A stretch of DNA of 64,000 nt from Bimastos eiseni (lineage: Eukaryota; Annelida; Clitellata; Crassiclitellata; Lumbricidae): NCBI GenBank assembly GCA_959347315.1, contig OY365819.1, positions 24,953,995 to 25,017,994 on the forward strand, written 5' to 3'. The position numbers and the translations under genes are program-made. The first letter of the stretch is position 1. Every line of letters begins with the position of its first letter. Under the pieces are notes generated by a model. The model did no database searches, was not told where the DNA came from, and was given only the letters and a program-made list of their open reading frames with translations. Below, piece by piece: positions 1-10,021 of this stretch.

Positions 1-9
1 CGTATTTAG

Positions 10-461
10 GTCAAGGAAAGTTGTGCACTCTTGACGAGATCAATTATTGCGCCACAGGAGGCATGACGTCGTTTGTTACCTCCCGCGCGTCTCGCAACTG
101 TGATTGCCCTCTTCAATGCCATCTACCAACGTATCCGATTTCAATATCAACAAGTTCTCTGTCAGAGCATTTTCTCAATGAAATGTCTCGTAAGTCTCAG
201 TTCAAGGGAAGGAATCTGACAATGTCTAAGCTGAGCAAGGAACTCGTCTTCCTGGACATCTTCTACTCTCAGCTGAGCTACATCGACATCCAAACATCTC
301 CGGCCTACGATCTTCTCACACTGGTTTGCGACGTTGGCGGTTCTTTAGGGCTGATTCTAGGAGGAACAATACTTACTATTGCTGAATTTTCCCAGTTTAT
401 CGTCCAACTATTCAGTGAATTTGTTACTTCTGTGTGGTTCGTTGAAATGCAACGTTATTGA
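10..461 (+). CDS. DEG/ENaC channel, terminal exon (gene continues left of window)
   Basis: This is the last coding exon of a DEG/ENaC sodium channel subunit. A splice acceptor (TATTTAG) precedes position 10, and the reading frame is open to the stop at 459-461. It encodes the distal ectodomain with the CDCPLQC cysteine motif, the pre-TM2 segment, and TM2 with a glycine-rich filter read as LGLILGGT. The final residues are QRY. It has the same length (452 nt) and phase as exon 7 of the complete gene at 54127-54578. The upstream exons must lie outside the window, so I cannot tell whether the whole gene works. A near copy lies inverted at 16680-17130, and that one is frameshifted. Family assignment is firm; subtype (ASIC, FMRFamide-gated or other) cannot be decided from one exon. 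Confidence 0.85.
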
Positions 462-1798
462 AAGTCAATCCGTGAAGCACAATTAATCCAACTCTTTATC
501 TTACGGTTCTTTTCTATGATCACAATTTGTCAAATTGGGGCTGATTGTCACGAAATAAGAAAAATTATAATGAGTTAGCTGTATTTTGAACCAATTCTAC
601 GCGGCTAAAGCAACAGTGATGGTATGATGTAGGGCATGCTGACCTTGACGTATAATATTACGATAATTATGAACTAATTCTTTCTAGTTGGTCGTTTCTT
701 CATAATAATTCTAACTTTCCAATATAAGTTAATATGTTTCATGTTCACTGCTATGCCAAGAGCGTGTTTTCAGAAAGCGGGGCTATAGGTTGAGAATATA
801 GGTTGAGATAAAATGAGGAATGTGGACTTTTCTTGAGTTGTTCCCATAGGCTAAGGTATATTTAGGTTACTAAGTACTTAGTCTTTCCTGTGCAGGTCTA
901 CACATCATTCAGCGCACCTCCTCAATTCGCCTCTAACCAAGCCCACGTTTAGGCCTCATCTCACGACACCTGTGCTGCCGCTGTGCGCGTGTGTTTATTC
1001 CTACAGGATAGGTATATGTAGAGACAGACAGACAGACAGACAGACAGATAGACAGACAATGCCAACCCCATTCCAAGGCGTGCAGGCATTTCAACTGAAA
1101 GGAATTGACCGGCGGTGGACTTGAATATGGCACTTCTTGACTGTAACCCCACTCAATGAGTTCAGGTTTGATTGACAAGACAGTGGTAGCTCGCTATTCA
1201 TTGTATCGCAAAACTGACCGCCCGCGAAACTTCTCCTTTAAATGGATTTATTGAACGCGTGGAACGGATGGAGCGATCCCCTAATGACCAGCGTTCTGAA
1301 TGAGTTATGGAACAGATTTCTGCATTAGACATGCAACAGTCTTGTCACAAACTACCGCGCCCTTGTCACTTGAAAGAATCCCGATGCTGATAGGATTAAC
1401 TCTGAACAGGAAGCCAGTGCCTCGGCCTTAGCTTTGCGTAGGAGTGCGATAATACGAAATGTGCCTCGTCCCGACTATATAGGTATCTGGATAGACGCAA
1501 CACTCTCTTCACCGAACACTATATCAGATTGATGTACGTGTTTCGTCTACTAAGACATGATGTATTTGAACATGATGACCCACGAGGGAGGACACCGCTT
1601 ACTGTTATCATTTCAACGCCTTAGGATAACATTCTAGATTTGGATAACATTCTAGATTCTAGAAGTAGGACAGTCTTCGTGCAATAATAACACAATATAA
1701 TACTTCTAGACAATTGTAAGAAGTAACTGTCATTACAGGTACGACAGTAATCTCCTGAGCTATAGTTGAAACATTCACCCATCTACTGAATACTTTTA
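462..1798. other. Non-coding part of inverted arm A
   Basis: No gene is visible. It holds a (CAGA)n microsatellite at about 1021-1056 and sequence repeated near 15.5 and 16.3 kb. A short piece around 870-895 recurs near 46770-46795, so some of it is an interspersed repeat. The open frames here are symmetrical with those in the right arm and show no coding features. Confidence 0.6.
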
Positions 1799-2047
1799 AG
1801 GGGGACTGGGGCACCGTGAGCACATTTTTAGAAAACATGTTATATTGAAATGACGTTCACGCATAAAGCAACCTGAGATTGCTTGTTTAAAAGAGGTGTA
1901 ACTCGGCTTTTAAATAACTCAATAACAGTGCAAGAAAAGCAACTCAGAATGACCAACTATGTAAGAAAATTGCACATACTCATACCTTATTATGGTGCCC
2001 TTACTATGGGGCACCATGATCAATCATGTGGAGCACAATGATCACAC
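1799..2047. mobile_element. Truncated end of pogo-like DNA transposon
   Basis: It begins next to a TA dinucleotide with a GGGGGACTGGGGCACC terminus and matches the terminal 250 bp of the element at 13326-15121 in reverse complement. The copy stops abruptly at 2047, where the sequence jumps into an (ACAT)n tract. This is the deletion junction of the left arm. Confidence 0.65.
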
Positions 2048-2067
2048 ATACATACGTACACACATAC

Positions 2068-2236
2068 ATACAGGCTTCGATCCTCGTCCGAGACTTAATT
2101 TCCTGTGTAGGGATATTGTGCAAGTCCTTCGCGCACAATTGCTCTGCAGTACAACTGCAGCTGCGCCGTCGAGCCGTTGCGCACATCAGAGCAAATAATG
2201 TTGGAAGAGTGGCGATATCAAATTCAAGAATAAAAA
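2068..2236 (+). mobile_element. tRNA-derived SINE, 5'-truncated
   Basis: It starts at a B-box-like segment (GGCTTCGATCC) and continues with the SINE core seen at 24316-24541: an AAGTCCTTCGCGCACAAT stretch, CTCTGCAGTA, and a TGTTGGAAGAGTGGCGATAT end, followed by AAT/ACAT repeats. The inverted copy is at 10890-11066. Confidence 0.7.
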
Positions 2237-2311
2237 TACACACATATATACATACATACATAAATACATTCATAAATACATACATACGTACGTACGTACG
2301 TACATACATAT
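2237..2311. repeat. (ACAT)n microsatellite
   Basis: Tetranucleotide repeat with short ACGT interruptions, following the SINE tail. Its inverted counterpart is at 10795-10890. Confidence 0.9.
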
Positions 2312-2582
2312 AATAACACAGATGCTGGAAATACGAAATAAATGAAAATGGTTGGATACATTGTTTGTCTGTTGAGTGCAACTGATTATTCAGCTCTTGC
2401 AAAGGGTAGTAAATGTGTATGTGGTGGTTTCCGTGAAACAGTAAAAACATGTCTTACTAGCCACGCTATCTGTATAAACACATAAAGCGTAAACCCTAAA
2501 TAATCTTTTATTGCACACAATTAGACTTGAATGCATGCAAACAAATATATTAAATCAAGCACATTACTTATGAAAGTTATAC

Positions 2583-2712
2583 CGTCCAAAAAAGTTGGTT
2601 GACATCCACACATGGACATCACAAAATTCTCACCACATTGCCAAAGACATTTTTGGAACGTATAGTTTTTAGCATCACGACAATCACCATATGGCGTTGG
2701 CAACATGGTCAG
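2583..2712 (-). pseudogene. DEG/ENaC exon 6 copy, orphaned
   Basis: On the minus strand an acceptor (TTTGTAG) precedes 2712 and a donor (G/GTATAA) follows 2583. The exon is 130 nt, exactly the size and phase of exon 6 in the complete gene (53069-53198). It encodes the palm/thumb cysteine cluster: LPTPYGDC, then C-x3-C, MCGC. The reading frame is intact. No exon 7 follows on this strand: the expected region was removed at the deletion junction near 2047, and no other channel exon is seen near it. I therefore treat it as part of a dead copy. Confidence 0.8.
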
Positions 2713-2964
2713 CTACAAATAAAAGAAGCCATCTTTATATTACTTTCTCCATTAGAAATATAATATTATGATTTCCCTTAGTTTAAAGCATTTCAACTAA
2801 TTCTTAAAGGAAAACTACATTACCTAGGGCACAGAAATTAAATTGTTTGCAAAGTGTAATTCAAGAATTGCTGAAAACCTTGTAGGAGTTCAAAATCAGA
2901 CAATAAACCAACACTGTAAATATACGTGGAACAAAAGCCATATTATAGTACATCTACCGATTCT

Positions 2965-3550
2965 AGGAAGTTTGGTAAACGACGATTGGTCACGGACGAT
3001 AGGTCAACGGAAGGTTGATGAAGCCAACTGTTCGTCAAGAGACTGCTGATCAAGGGTCCTTTCCTGAAGATGACTGTTGATCAGAAATTTTTATTTCAGG
3101 TATGGAAACGCTTTCAAAAAGCTTGTCAGTTCCCTTATCAGTACACACAACAGATATATTATGTCTCAACAATTAGGTACCTCCGTGTTTTAACCAATTA
3201 ACTACATTCATATAAAAACTACTCTATATTAAAGTGTATTGTTTCGTGGAATAACAATGCCTGTCAATTTTATTATTTGTTTTCAAGGATTGATTTATGA
3301 ACTTTTAACCCTATAGAACTTCACCCATCCATACAAATCTTATTTATCAGCCTCATTGATTGCTTTATAAACAATAGAGTTTAGAAAACATAATAAACTA
3401 AAAATTGTATAACCTCATTCATTGTTTTCTAACGAACTATTAATCAACCGTCCTCTTCACTAAACGCCCTTGATCACCAATCGTCCATTGACCAAACGTC
3501 CGTGATCAACCATCCGTTGACCAAATGTTCGATGACTAAACGTCCTCATA
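2965..3550. repeat. Inverted iteron repeat, possible MITE
   Basis: At about 2965-3085 and 3430-3550 there are degenerate iterations of a motif of about 14 bp (GGACGATTGGTCAACG type), and the two blocks are in opposite orientation. The intervening 350 bp is AT-rich and non-coding. The layout resembles a non-autonomous element whose ends are built from short repeats. I found no target-site duplication. Confidence 0.45.
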
Positions 3551-3584
3551 CCCATCTACCATATGCAATCAATATGCAGTATCC

Positions 3585-3656
3585 AAGATATTATTATTAT
3601 TATTATTCATAATAATAATAATAATAATAATTATTATTATTATTTACAATTATCAT
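3585..3656. repeat. (ATT)n / (AAT)n polarity-switching microsatellite
   Basis: ATT units change to AAT units near 3614 and back to ATT near 3632, giving a palindromic tract. It adjoins the 3' end of the minus-strand retroelement at 3660-4484. Confidence 0.85.
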
Positions 3657-3659
3657 TAT

Positions 3660-4484
3660 TCATATTTCATCAGGGTCTTCAATGTTAATTAGTGGCAATG
3701 TCGTCCGGAATAGCCGTGCTCGTTGGACTTCTGAGCAGCGAAAGTTCCCTTGAAAGCAATTGCATTGTAGCGTTGAATAGTCATCGATATACGCTGGTAG
3801 AGGAAAGTCGTCTCCCTCTGCTCCTCAGCAACGGCGCTCAGTTTGTGTCCCAGTTCTGAATGGAAGCTTTGGCCTTCGGAATTGATGGGGCCAAAGGTTT
3901 CGAATGCCACCGGTGTGAAGACGTACGTGGTGGCTAGCTCGGCGTATTTCTGAGTTTTGAGGTTCGCCGCCCTCTCGCCCGCTGCACCCGCTCATTGTGA
4001 TATTTCTGGAAGATACGACGTTGCCAAAGTATCTGACACTGTCGCGTCCCATATCAAACACCACCCCGCCCGCCATGGTATTAGAGTCTGGTCTTTTTCC
4101 GTCGGATCGGGTCAAGCCCACCGGCTCTTTGACAGTGGGGATCCCTGCATGGATAAGACGCCTACAAATAAGGTCGTTCAGGGTCGCGTGTCTGGGCCAG
4201 CGTCCCAGGCCACATGAGACACCGTGATATCCGTTTCTCTCGACCAGGGCACCGCATGGGCAGCAATGAGGCAAACAGACGGGTAACCCAAGTCTGTAAC
4301 CTACCGCCACCCTCAGGGACTCATCGTCAAGTCTCAGTCCGCAGTTGGTAATCGGTAGGGCTAAGAGCCAGTCGCCTGCGTGTGGTGCTGCCGCTGCTCT
4401 AAGACGTGCCTGATTCTGTGAATCAGGCATTCCTGTGTCGAGGTCTGTCAATCCGAGCTCGATCAAAGGGCCGTCCCATCTTGA
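3660..4484 (-). mobile_element. R4/Dong-like retrotransposon, 5'-truncated (copy E1)
   Basis: Only the C-terminal third of the single ORF remains. On the minus strand it shows ARLRAAAAPHAGDWLLALP, a zinc-knuckle region (CPCGALVERNGYHGVSC), RHATLNDLICRRL, and a GKRPD motif of the restriction-like endonuclease. A frameshift follows the RPD motif. The terminal part (FETFGPINSEGQSF onward) sits in another frame at 3689-3910. It is flanked on both sides by (ATT)n on the + strand. It is clearly related to E2 and E3 downstream and is dead. Confidence 0.8.
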
Positions 4485-4496
4485 TTGCTTATTATT

Positions 4497-4527
<31 letters not shown>

Positions 4528-4545
4528 TTATTACTATTATTATTT
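4485..4545. repeat. (ATT)n target microsatellite
   Basis: Slightly interrupted ATT repeat between retroelement copies E1 and E2. Long polyasparagine frames through it are artefacts. Confidence 0.9.
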
Positions 4546-6483
4546 ATCATTGGCATTGCCAACGGATCTGTCATCATGCTATCTGGGTCGCCGCTTGTCA
4601 GTGGACTGTAATCTTGACATGGTGCCCTGAAAAGCCACCGCATTGAAACGTTGGATCGATGCCGACAAGTTCTGGAAAAGGAAGTTTGTCTCTCGGGTGT
4701 CACCGGTAGTTGTCGAAAGTCGGCGTCCAGTCTCAGACAGAAAGGCGAGGCCCTCACTATTGAGGGGACCGAAGGTTTCTATAGCGATTGGAACAAAAGT
4801 GTATTTCTTCTCTAGCTCAGAATATTTTGTGTGTTTCCTTGTGGCTGCTATCTCCGCCGCTCCTCCAGCTGTGGAAGCTGTTTCGGGGATATAGGAAGCG
4901 GCCACTGTGTCCACCACAGTTGCGTCCCAAAGTAAGGTCCGCCCCCCACTCCACGGTATCAGGGTCTGCCCGTCCGGTCTCTTTCCATCTAATCTGGAAA
5001 GACCTGACGGTTCCTTGACTGCTGGAATACCGGCTCTGTTGAGGCTGCGATGGATTAGGTCGTTGATATTACAGTGTCTTGCTTGACGGCCAAAACCCAA
5101 TGAACAGGACAGGCCATGTGCGCCTCTGGCTGAGACGAAGGCGCCGCATGCGCAGGTGTGCGGCTCACAGATGGCCACCCCTAAACGTAGGCCGACCGCC
5201 ACCCTCACGGTATCGTCCTCCAGTCTGAGATCGCGAGTAACGAGCGGGAGAGCGTATAGCCAGTCCGAGGCGTGCGGTGACTGCAAGGCCCTTAGTCTCG
5301 CCTGGTCGTAGGGATCCTGTAGGTTTTCTTCTAGTGCAGACAGAACCGCGTTTAACAGCGGTCTGTCAAAGTGGGCTTGTTTATGGCCTGGCGTCGTCGG
5401 GGCAGAAGCTTCGGTAAGTTGAAGCCAGGTAGACATCGCCGAGTCGCATGCTGAGTCCGATTTCACCGCTGCTGATTCTAAGATGAGGGCCTGGATCTGA
5501 AGAGTGCCCGCGGCTGAAGCCAAAAAGGCGGGAAGTGCCAGCGAGGACGTCCTCCTAATTTCCAGTCCTCCCATCCTGATCGGGAGAGTGGCCTGACTCC
5601 ATTGGTCATCGGTCATCGAAATGTTGAAGATTCGCTCGATCCCTCCTCGCAGTAGATTGTCGTAAGCCCATAGACGCGGGTGGTCGTGGCAAGGGGTGCA
5701 TCTCAATAAATGCATGAGTTTAGGCGAGCCGATCGAATGTCTAAGGATCAGTAGAGCGTCTTGTCTAGCGATTAGTTGCAACCTGTCGAGGGCAATTCCG
5801 AGGTCGCCCACACAGGTATCGATGGCTGAAAGCATGGCATCCGTCGTGGAAAGCGGAGCCCCTAGGAGCACGGCCGATGATGCATTGACTCGGGCGAACT
5901 GTCCTAGGAAGCCTTGACTAACGTCGTTGATACGGGCGTCGGAAGATATGAGTTCGCATTTTTTGCGGTTGAGCGCGTGGCCAAGTTACAGACATCCCTC
6001 TTCGATCGAATTAACATCCGCTTCCACCACCTTAGGATCTCCGCCCAAGGTGAGGTCGTCGAGGTATCCAAAGGCCAATGGTGAAAGCAGGTGGTTAAGG
6101 ATCGGCTGTAGCGGTAGGCAGAAAAGGAGAGGTTCCAAGGGATCGCCCTGTTGCGAACCTTCTTGCGATTGTATCGTGAATCTCCCGAATTTCAGAGATG
6201 TCGCCTCGGCGTAGGCAAGATGGCAATATGCGGATAAATCAGGAATGAGTTCGTCCACTGAGGAGAGCATGAAATCTCGGTGCAAGCTATTGAAAGCGTT
6301 CGAGATGTCAAGCTTCACCATTATTGAATTCGTGTCCATGCTGGTCAGGAATCGTCTAGCGGCGTGGGTTGCCGCCTCGCAGCCTCCGGGAACGCCAACC
6401 CCCAGTTGTTTAGGGGTTAGGTACGGCGTGACACGTGGGACGGCGTATGCGTTGGCGCATTTAGATGCGCCAACGCATACGCA

Positions 6484-6484
<1 letters not shown>
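4546..6484 (-). mobile_element. R4/Dong-like retrotransposon, 5'-truncated (copy E2)
   Basis: Two minus-strand frames carry the protein. The first (6522-5986) starts inside the reverse transcriptase (KCANAYAVPRVTPYL), with LDISNAFNSLHRD and the catalytic [11 protein letters not shown]. The second (5871-4579) carries the RT thumb (LGAPLSTTDAM, IRMGGLEIRRTSSLALPAFL), the zinc-knuckle CACGAFVSARGAHGLSC, and RHCNINDLIHRSL. It ends with the endonuclease motifs GKRPDGQTLIPW and LWDATVVDT. One frameshift lies at about 5871-5986. The endonuclease is of the PD-(D/E)xK type found in the R2/R4/NeSL groups and is intact here. The 5' boundary at 6484 is a perfect fold-back hairpin next to (ATT)n. Insertion in TAA repeats points to the Dong lineage, an inference from known Dong target choice. 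Confidence 0.85.
6443..6482. repeat. Perfect 18-bp fold-back at the 5' end of E2
   Basis: Arms 6443-6460 and 6465-6482 are perfect inverted copies (arm GCGTATGCGTTGGCGCAT) around a 4-nt loop. The inner arm is genuine element sequence (it encodes the CANAYA part of the RT). The outer arm is its inverted duplicate and directly abuts (ATT)n. Confidence 0.9.
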
Positions 6485-6514
<30 letters not shown>

Positions 6515-6603
6515 GTCAGCATTATATATAAATGGTCGTTATTAGCACTATTATTATTATTACGATTATTTTATGATTATTGTTACTATTATTATTATTA
6601 CTG

Positions 6604-6659
<56 letters not shown>

Positions 6660-6676
6660 GTTATTATTATTATTTG
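6483..6676. repeat. Long (ATT)n microsatellite with short non-repeat insert
   Basis: Two ATT tracts (about 6484-6515 and 6549-6674) flank a short segment of about 35 bp. It separates E2 from the 3' end of E3. Confidence 0.9.
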
Positions 6677-6677
6677 T

Positions 6678-7101
6678 TTAAACTACAGCTGCAAAAAAGA
6701 GCCTCTGAAGGCAACTGCGTTGAAGCGCTGGATGCACACTGACAATCGTTGGAACAAGTAGCTTGTCTCTGGGTGACAGGGTGTGGTCTCTGGTGACATG
6801 TGTCAAAAGGCGACCCAAGTCTTTGATGAAGTCTATTCCTTCGTTATTGACTGGGCCCATGGTCTCAAAGGCCAATGGAATGAAGAGATAGCTGACAGCG
6901 AGCTGGCTGTACTTGATGGTCTTCCTGGTGGTAGCCACCTCCGCTGCAGCCCCCACCGAAGATGACGTCGCTTGGAGATATGATGGAGCCACGGTGTCAA
7001 TCACTGTCGCATCCCATATCAGGTTCAGACCTCTTTGCCAAAGGGATCAGCGTCAGACCATCAGGGCGTTTTCCGTCCGTTCTGGAGAGTCCCGGAGGTT
7101 C
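6678..7101 (-). pseudogene. E3 C-terminal endonuclease region, out of frame
   Basis: After the TAG ending the main ORF, the minus strand continues in frame with EPPGLSRTDGKRPDGLTLIP. It then shifts frame to WDATVIDTVAPSY and proceeds to the stop at 6678 (frame open from 7004). The RPD and WDATV motifs belong to the restriction-like endonuclease. The nonsense codon and frameshift together make the endonuclease untranslatable as part of the ORF. Confidence 0.8.
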
Positions 7102-9609
7102 CTAAATGTTTGGGTAACCAGCCCGTGTGAGGCTACGACTGATTATGTCGTTTAATGCTGCGTGCCTGGCGAACCGCCCTGGTCCAAGACCACAAGAAAG
7201 CCCGTGTGCTCCTTCCGCATTGACTCGTGACCCGCATGGGCATACGTGTGGCTCACAACAGCGTGTCCCCAGACGGAGACCCACCGCAATTCTGACAGCT
7301 TCGTCGTCTAGCCGAAGTCCACATGAAGTGATTAGTAGGGCAAAGAACCAGTCTCCGGCATGCGGTGCTGCGGCTGCCTTAAATCGCGCCTGATGGTATG
7401 GGTCGGTTTCGGCAGTGCTCAGCTCGGCAGCTGCCTTCTGCAGTAGCGGTGCATCATTGACCGGACGCATCATTTGGCTCTCGGTGCACCACAGATGTTC
7501 CATCTTCTCAAGCAGTCCGTCGACGTCGGACCAGGTGCTGTCTAACATGGAGGACTGCAGTGGTCGAGTGCTCGCAGCGGAAGCCAAAAAGGCGGGAAGA
7601 ACCAGCGAGGTCACTCGACGAATTCCTAATCCTCCCATCTTTACTGGCAATGATGCTTTAAGCCATTGGTCGTTCGATAGGATGATGTTGAGAACTGCCT
7701 CTAAACCGCTTCGAAGAAGGTCGTCGAATTTGTGTAGCAAAGAGTGACCCGTGCATGAGCTGCATCTTAATGTATATATCAGTTTCTGGGAACTGAGCGA
7801 ATATCTGAGGAGCACTAGAGCGTCGTGTTTGGCTACAGACTCTAGTCTGGTAACTGCTAAGGCCAGTTCCTTGCATCTGCCCTCCAGACATGTCGTCAAG
7901 TCCTCGCTGGTGGACAATGGCGCGCCCAGCAAACAGGTTCTTTCCGCCGAAATTGACATATAATGCTTGAAGACATGGTCGGAAACTAGTCTGTCTTGGC
8001 GATGGATGATCTCGCATTTGTCTTGGTTGAGTCGAAGCCCTAGTTCCTCTCCTCGCAGTTCCAGCATTCTCACATCTTCCGCCACCGTCGCTTCCTCTCC
8101 TCTTAGGGTTAGATCATCCATGTAGCCCAGTACCAATGGTGACGACATCTCCTGTAAGATTGGCTGCAATGGAAGGCAAAAGAGCAAAGGGCCAAGCAGA
8201 TCTCCCTTTTGAGGTTCAACCTGTGACGAAATGGTATGCTGACCAAACCGAAGCTCTGAGGGTTCCGCGTATGTTAGGTGACAGAATGGAGCTAGTTTCG
8301 GCAGGACCTCATCTATCGAAGACAGCATTCTGTTTCTGTAGAGACTGTTGAAGGCATTCTTGAAGTCTAGCTTCACAAGGATTGACCCTGTCGGCAATGC
8401 TTCCAGGAAGCGCCTCGCCGCATGGACCGCTGCCTCTCCTCCCCCCGGAATGCCAACCCCAACCTGTCTCGGTGCGAGGTATGCCGTTGCCTTTGGAACC
8501 GCGAAGGTGCACGCACATTTGGATGCGAGCCTGCGCCAGTAATAGCCGATTACAATCGGGCGTAGGCCTCCGGAATTCTTGCGAAGTGCCATTAGAGTGC
8601 CTCCAAAGAGTATCGGTCTAATCTGTTCAGGGCATTCGCCTGTCAGAAGGAGGTTGACTAGTCCGGTGACGGATGAGATCAGTTCCGATCCAATTTCTGC
8701 GCAATTCACCAGGTCCACCAGATGCTGTAGTCGAAGACCATCTGGTCCCCCTGAAGAACCTAACGGGAAGGAGCGGATTCGTGCGAGGGCCTGCCTTACT
8801 GTGGCTTGGAAGGGTATCACTTTAAGTTTTTCCGTACTAATTGGGCGGTTGGGCGGATTCTGAGGATGTTTTGAGCGTTGTGCCTCCAAGGTTACAGAGT
8901 CTGCATTGGTAGGCCTGTCGGTCGAGGTTAGGATTCTGACGGCTGCTCTGATATTGCCATCCTCTAATTTGAAAGCAACCGCTGCGGCCAACTCATGGAC
9001 TTCGCCTGCCCTAGATCTTACACTGTGGTTGTAGGTTTTTGGGATATCGGAGAAGATTTCGTCCCTCTTAAGCTGCCAAGACGTGTGAAAGTCTTCCACC
9101 CGCTTTTTGATCGTTGTTGATAGATTGTGGCGTTTACCTCCTCTTCTTGGTTGTTCTAAAATTGTCGCGCCTAAAGTCAAACGCATCTGCCATGTGGTCG
9201 GATTTCCGACGTCGTTCAGGATTTTGTTGATGATGGTAGTGAGAAGTCTTCCGGTTTGTAGTCTGGCGGCTTTAGGAATGCGTTTCAACAAACTGTTTGG
9301 TAGGGATGGGTGGGAAATTCTGCAGACTTGAGGAGCGATGATGTTCTCCGATAGACCGTCCGTCGGAGTGTCTGATGTGATCGGTTGGTCAGTGTCCGGC
9401 TTACCGAAGTTACTGTAGTCCACGCCTTGGTTGTCAGTGTGACCGCAGTTCGTCGTTAGAGGGGGCTTATGTGAACCCGGACATGGTTGTTTTCGAGGGC
9501 CATGTAGATGGACCTTTCCATCTCTGTTATGTAACTGTCTCTCAACCCTACACACGCTGCAGACACCTTTTGCCTTTTGTGAGGGTCGTAGTGATATTGT
9601 GGTATCCAT
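7102..9609 (-). CDS. R4/Dong-like retrotransposon polyprotein (RT), truncated by nonsense codon
   Basis: The product is 835 codons. Residues about 16-50 form an N-terminal zinc-finger-like region (CSVCRVERQLH then HLHGPRKQPCPGSHK). The RT begins near residue 300 (GGPDGLRLQHLVDLV), with GGLRPIVIGYYWRRLASK, LVKLDFKNAFNSLYRDR-type palm residues and the catalytic LGYMDDLTLRG. The thumb follows (LLGAPLSTSEDL, VKMGGLGIRRVTSLVLPAFL), then the zinc knuckle CPCGSRVNAEGAHGLSC and RHAALNDIISRSL. The start at 9609 gives the zinc-finger N terminus and follows an AT-rich leader. The protein would bind its own RNA and reverse-transcribe it at a nicked TAA site. The endonuclease C terminus is cut off by a TAG. 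Confidence 0.85.
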   Translation of the reverse strand: MDTTISLRPSQKAKGVCSVCRVERQLHNRDGKVHLHGPRKQPCPGSHKPPLTTNCGHTDNQGVDYSNFGKPDTDQPITSDTPTDGLSENIIAPQVCRISHPSLPNSLLKRIPKAARLQTGRLLTTIINKILNDVGNPTTWQMRLTLGATILEQPRRGGKRHNLSTTIKKRVEDFHTSWQLKRDEIFSDIPKTYNHSVRSRAGEVHELAAAVAFKLEDGNIRAAVRILTSTDRPTNADSVTLEAQRSKHPQNPPNRPISTEKLKVIPFQATVRQALARIRSFPLGSSGGPDGLRLQHLVDLVNCAEIGSELISSVTGLVNLLLTGECPEQIRPILFGGTLMALRKNSGGLRPIVIGYYWRRLASKCACTFAVPKATAYLAPRQVGVGIPGGGEAAVHAARRFLEALPTGSILVKLDFKNAFNSLYRNRMLSSIDEVLPKLAPFCHLTYAEPSELRFGQHTISSQVEPQKGDLLGPLLFCLPLQPILQEMSSPLVLGYMDDLTLRGEEATVAEDVRMLELRGEELGLRLNQDKCEIIHRQDRLVSDHVFKHYMSISAERTCLLGAPLSTSEDLTTCLEGRCKELALAVTRLESVAKHDALVLLRYSLSSQKLIYTLRCSSCTGHSLLHKFDDLLRSGLEAVLNIILSNDQWLKASLPVKMGGLGIRRVTSLVLPAFLASAASTRPLQSSMLDSTWSDVDGLLEKMEHLWCTESQMMRPVNDAPLLQKAAAELSTAETDPYHQARFKAAAAPHAGDWFFALLITSCGLRLDDEAVRIAVGLRLGTRCCEPHVCPCGSRVNAEGAHGLSCGLGPGRFARHAALNDIISRSLTRAGYPNI

Positions 9610-10021
9610 TCGGGAACAGAATCATTCAGTTTTTATATTCATTCAGAAATAAATGTTTGAAAATAAACGGTAGGCTGAGATAAATGTTAAATATTGCGTT
9701 CAAATCTCAAAAGACAGAACGTTGCCATGGTAATGACGACGACGTTAGCCATTTAAATGCAAAATGGTGCAGTTTCAATGGAAGAGATGAACGCTGATAA
9801 AACTACAGAATATAAAAACCAAACTGACTTTGATCCTGGATGATTCGGTTCTGAATGATGAACTCTTCGGTGTGACAAGATGTTGATTGGTCTAATAATC
9901 CATAAATCAATTTGTAACGACGGCGTATGCCGGAGAATTCATACAAATAGCGCCAGGCGTTAAATAATCGACCAACAACGTCAACATCGTTAACTGTCAT
10001 TAAAATGAGTATAGAAAAGGG

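Larger units (their letters stand above)
1..2047 (+). repeat. Left arm A of a large inverted duplication
   Basis: This segment reappears in reverse complement at 14873-17139. The match includes the DEG/ENaC terminal exon, the flanking non-coding DNA, the (CAGA)n microsatellite near 1021-1056 and about 250 bp of a pogo-like transposon end. An 81-codon open frame at 933-1178 reads identically in both copies, so divergence is low. The arm probably continues left of the window. It lacks a segment of about 215 bp that is repeated twice in the right arm. Confidence 0.9.
2047..2663 (+). repeat. Left arm B of the inverted duplication
   Basis: The reverse complement occurs at 10442-11085. Shared parts are a SINE, (ACAT)n tracts, the intron sequence and the 3' portion of a DEG/ENaC exon. 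Arms A and B abut here, whereas on the right they are separated by about 3.8 kb. Confidence 0.85.
6677..10021 (-). mobile_element. R4/Dong-like retrotransposon, near full length (copy E3)
   Basis: This is the best-preserved copy, about 3.35 kb, on the minus strand between (ATT)n tracts at 6483-6676 and 10022-10076. It has a 5' UTR of about 410 bp (10021-9610), one long ORF (9609-7102) and a C-terminal continuation (7101-6678). Only two inactivating lesions are evident: an in-frame TAG just before the EPPGLSR segment, and a frameshift between the endonuclease RPD motif and WDATV. Orientation relative to the TAA repeat is the same as in every other copy in the window, as expected for site-specific target-primed insertion. 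Confidence 0.85.

Noticed and set aside
933..1178. 81-codon frame conserved at 15963-16208
   Set aside because: Conservation is explained by the recent inverted duplication. It includes a (CAGA)n microsatellite and shows no coding features.
3825..4757. 310-codon minus-strand frame with a polyasparagine run
   Set aside because: It reads through the (ATT)n tract and joins two different retroelement copies. Only the E1 portion is meaningful.
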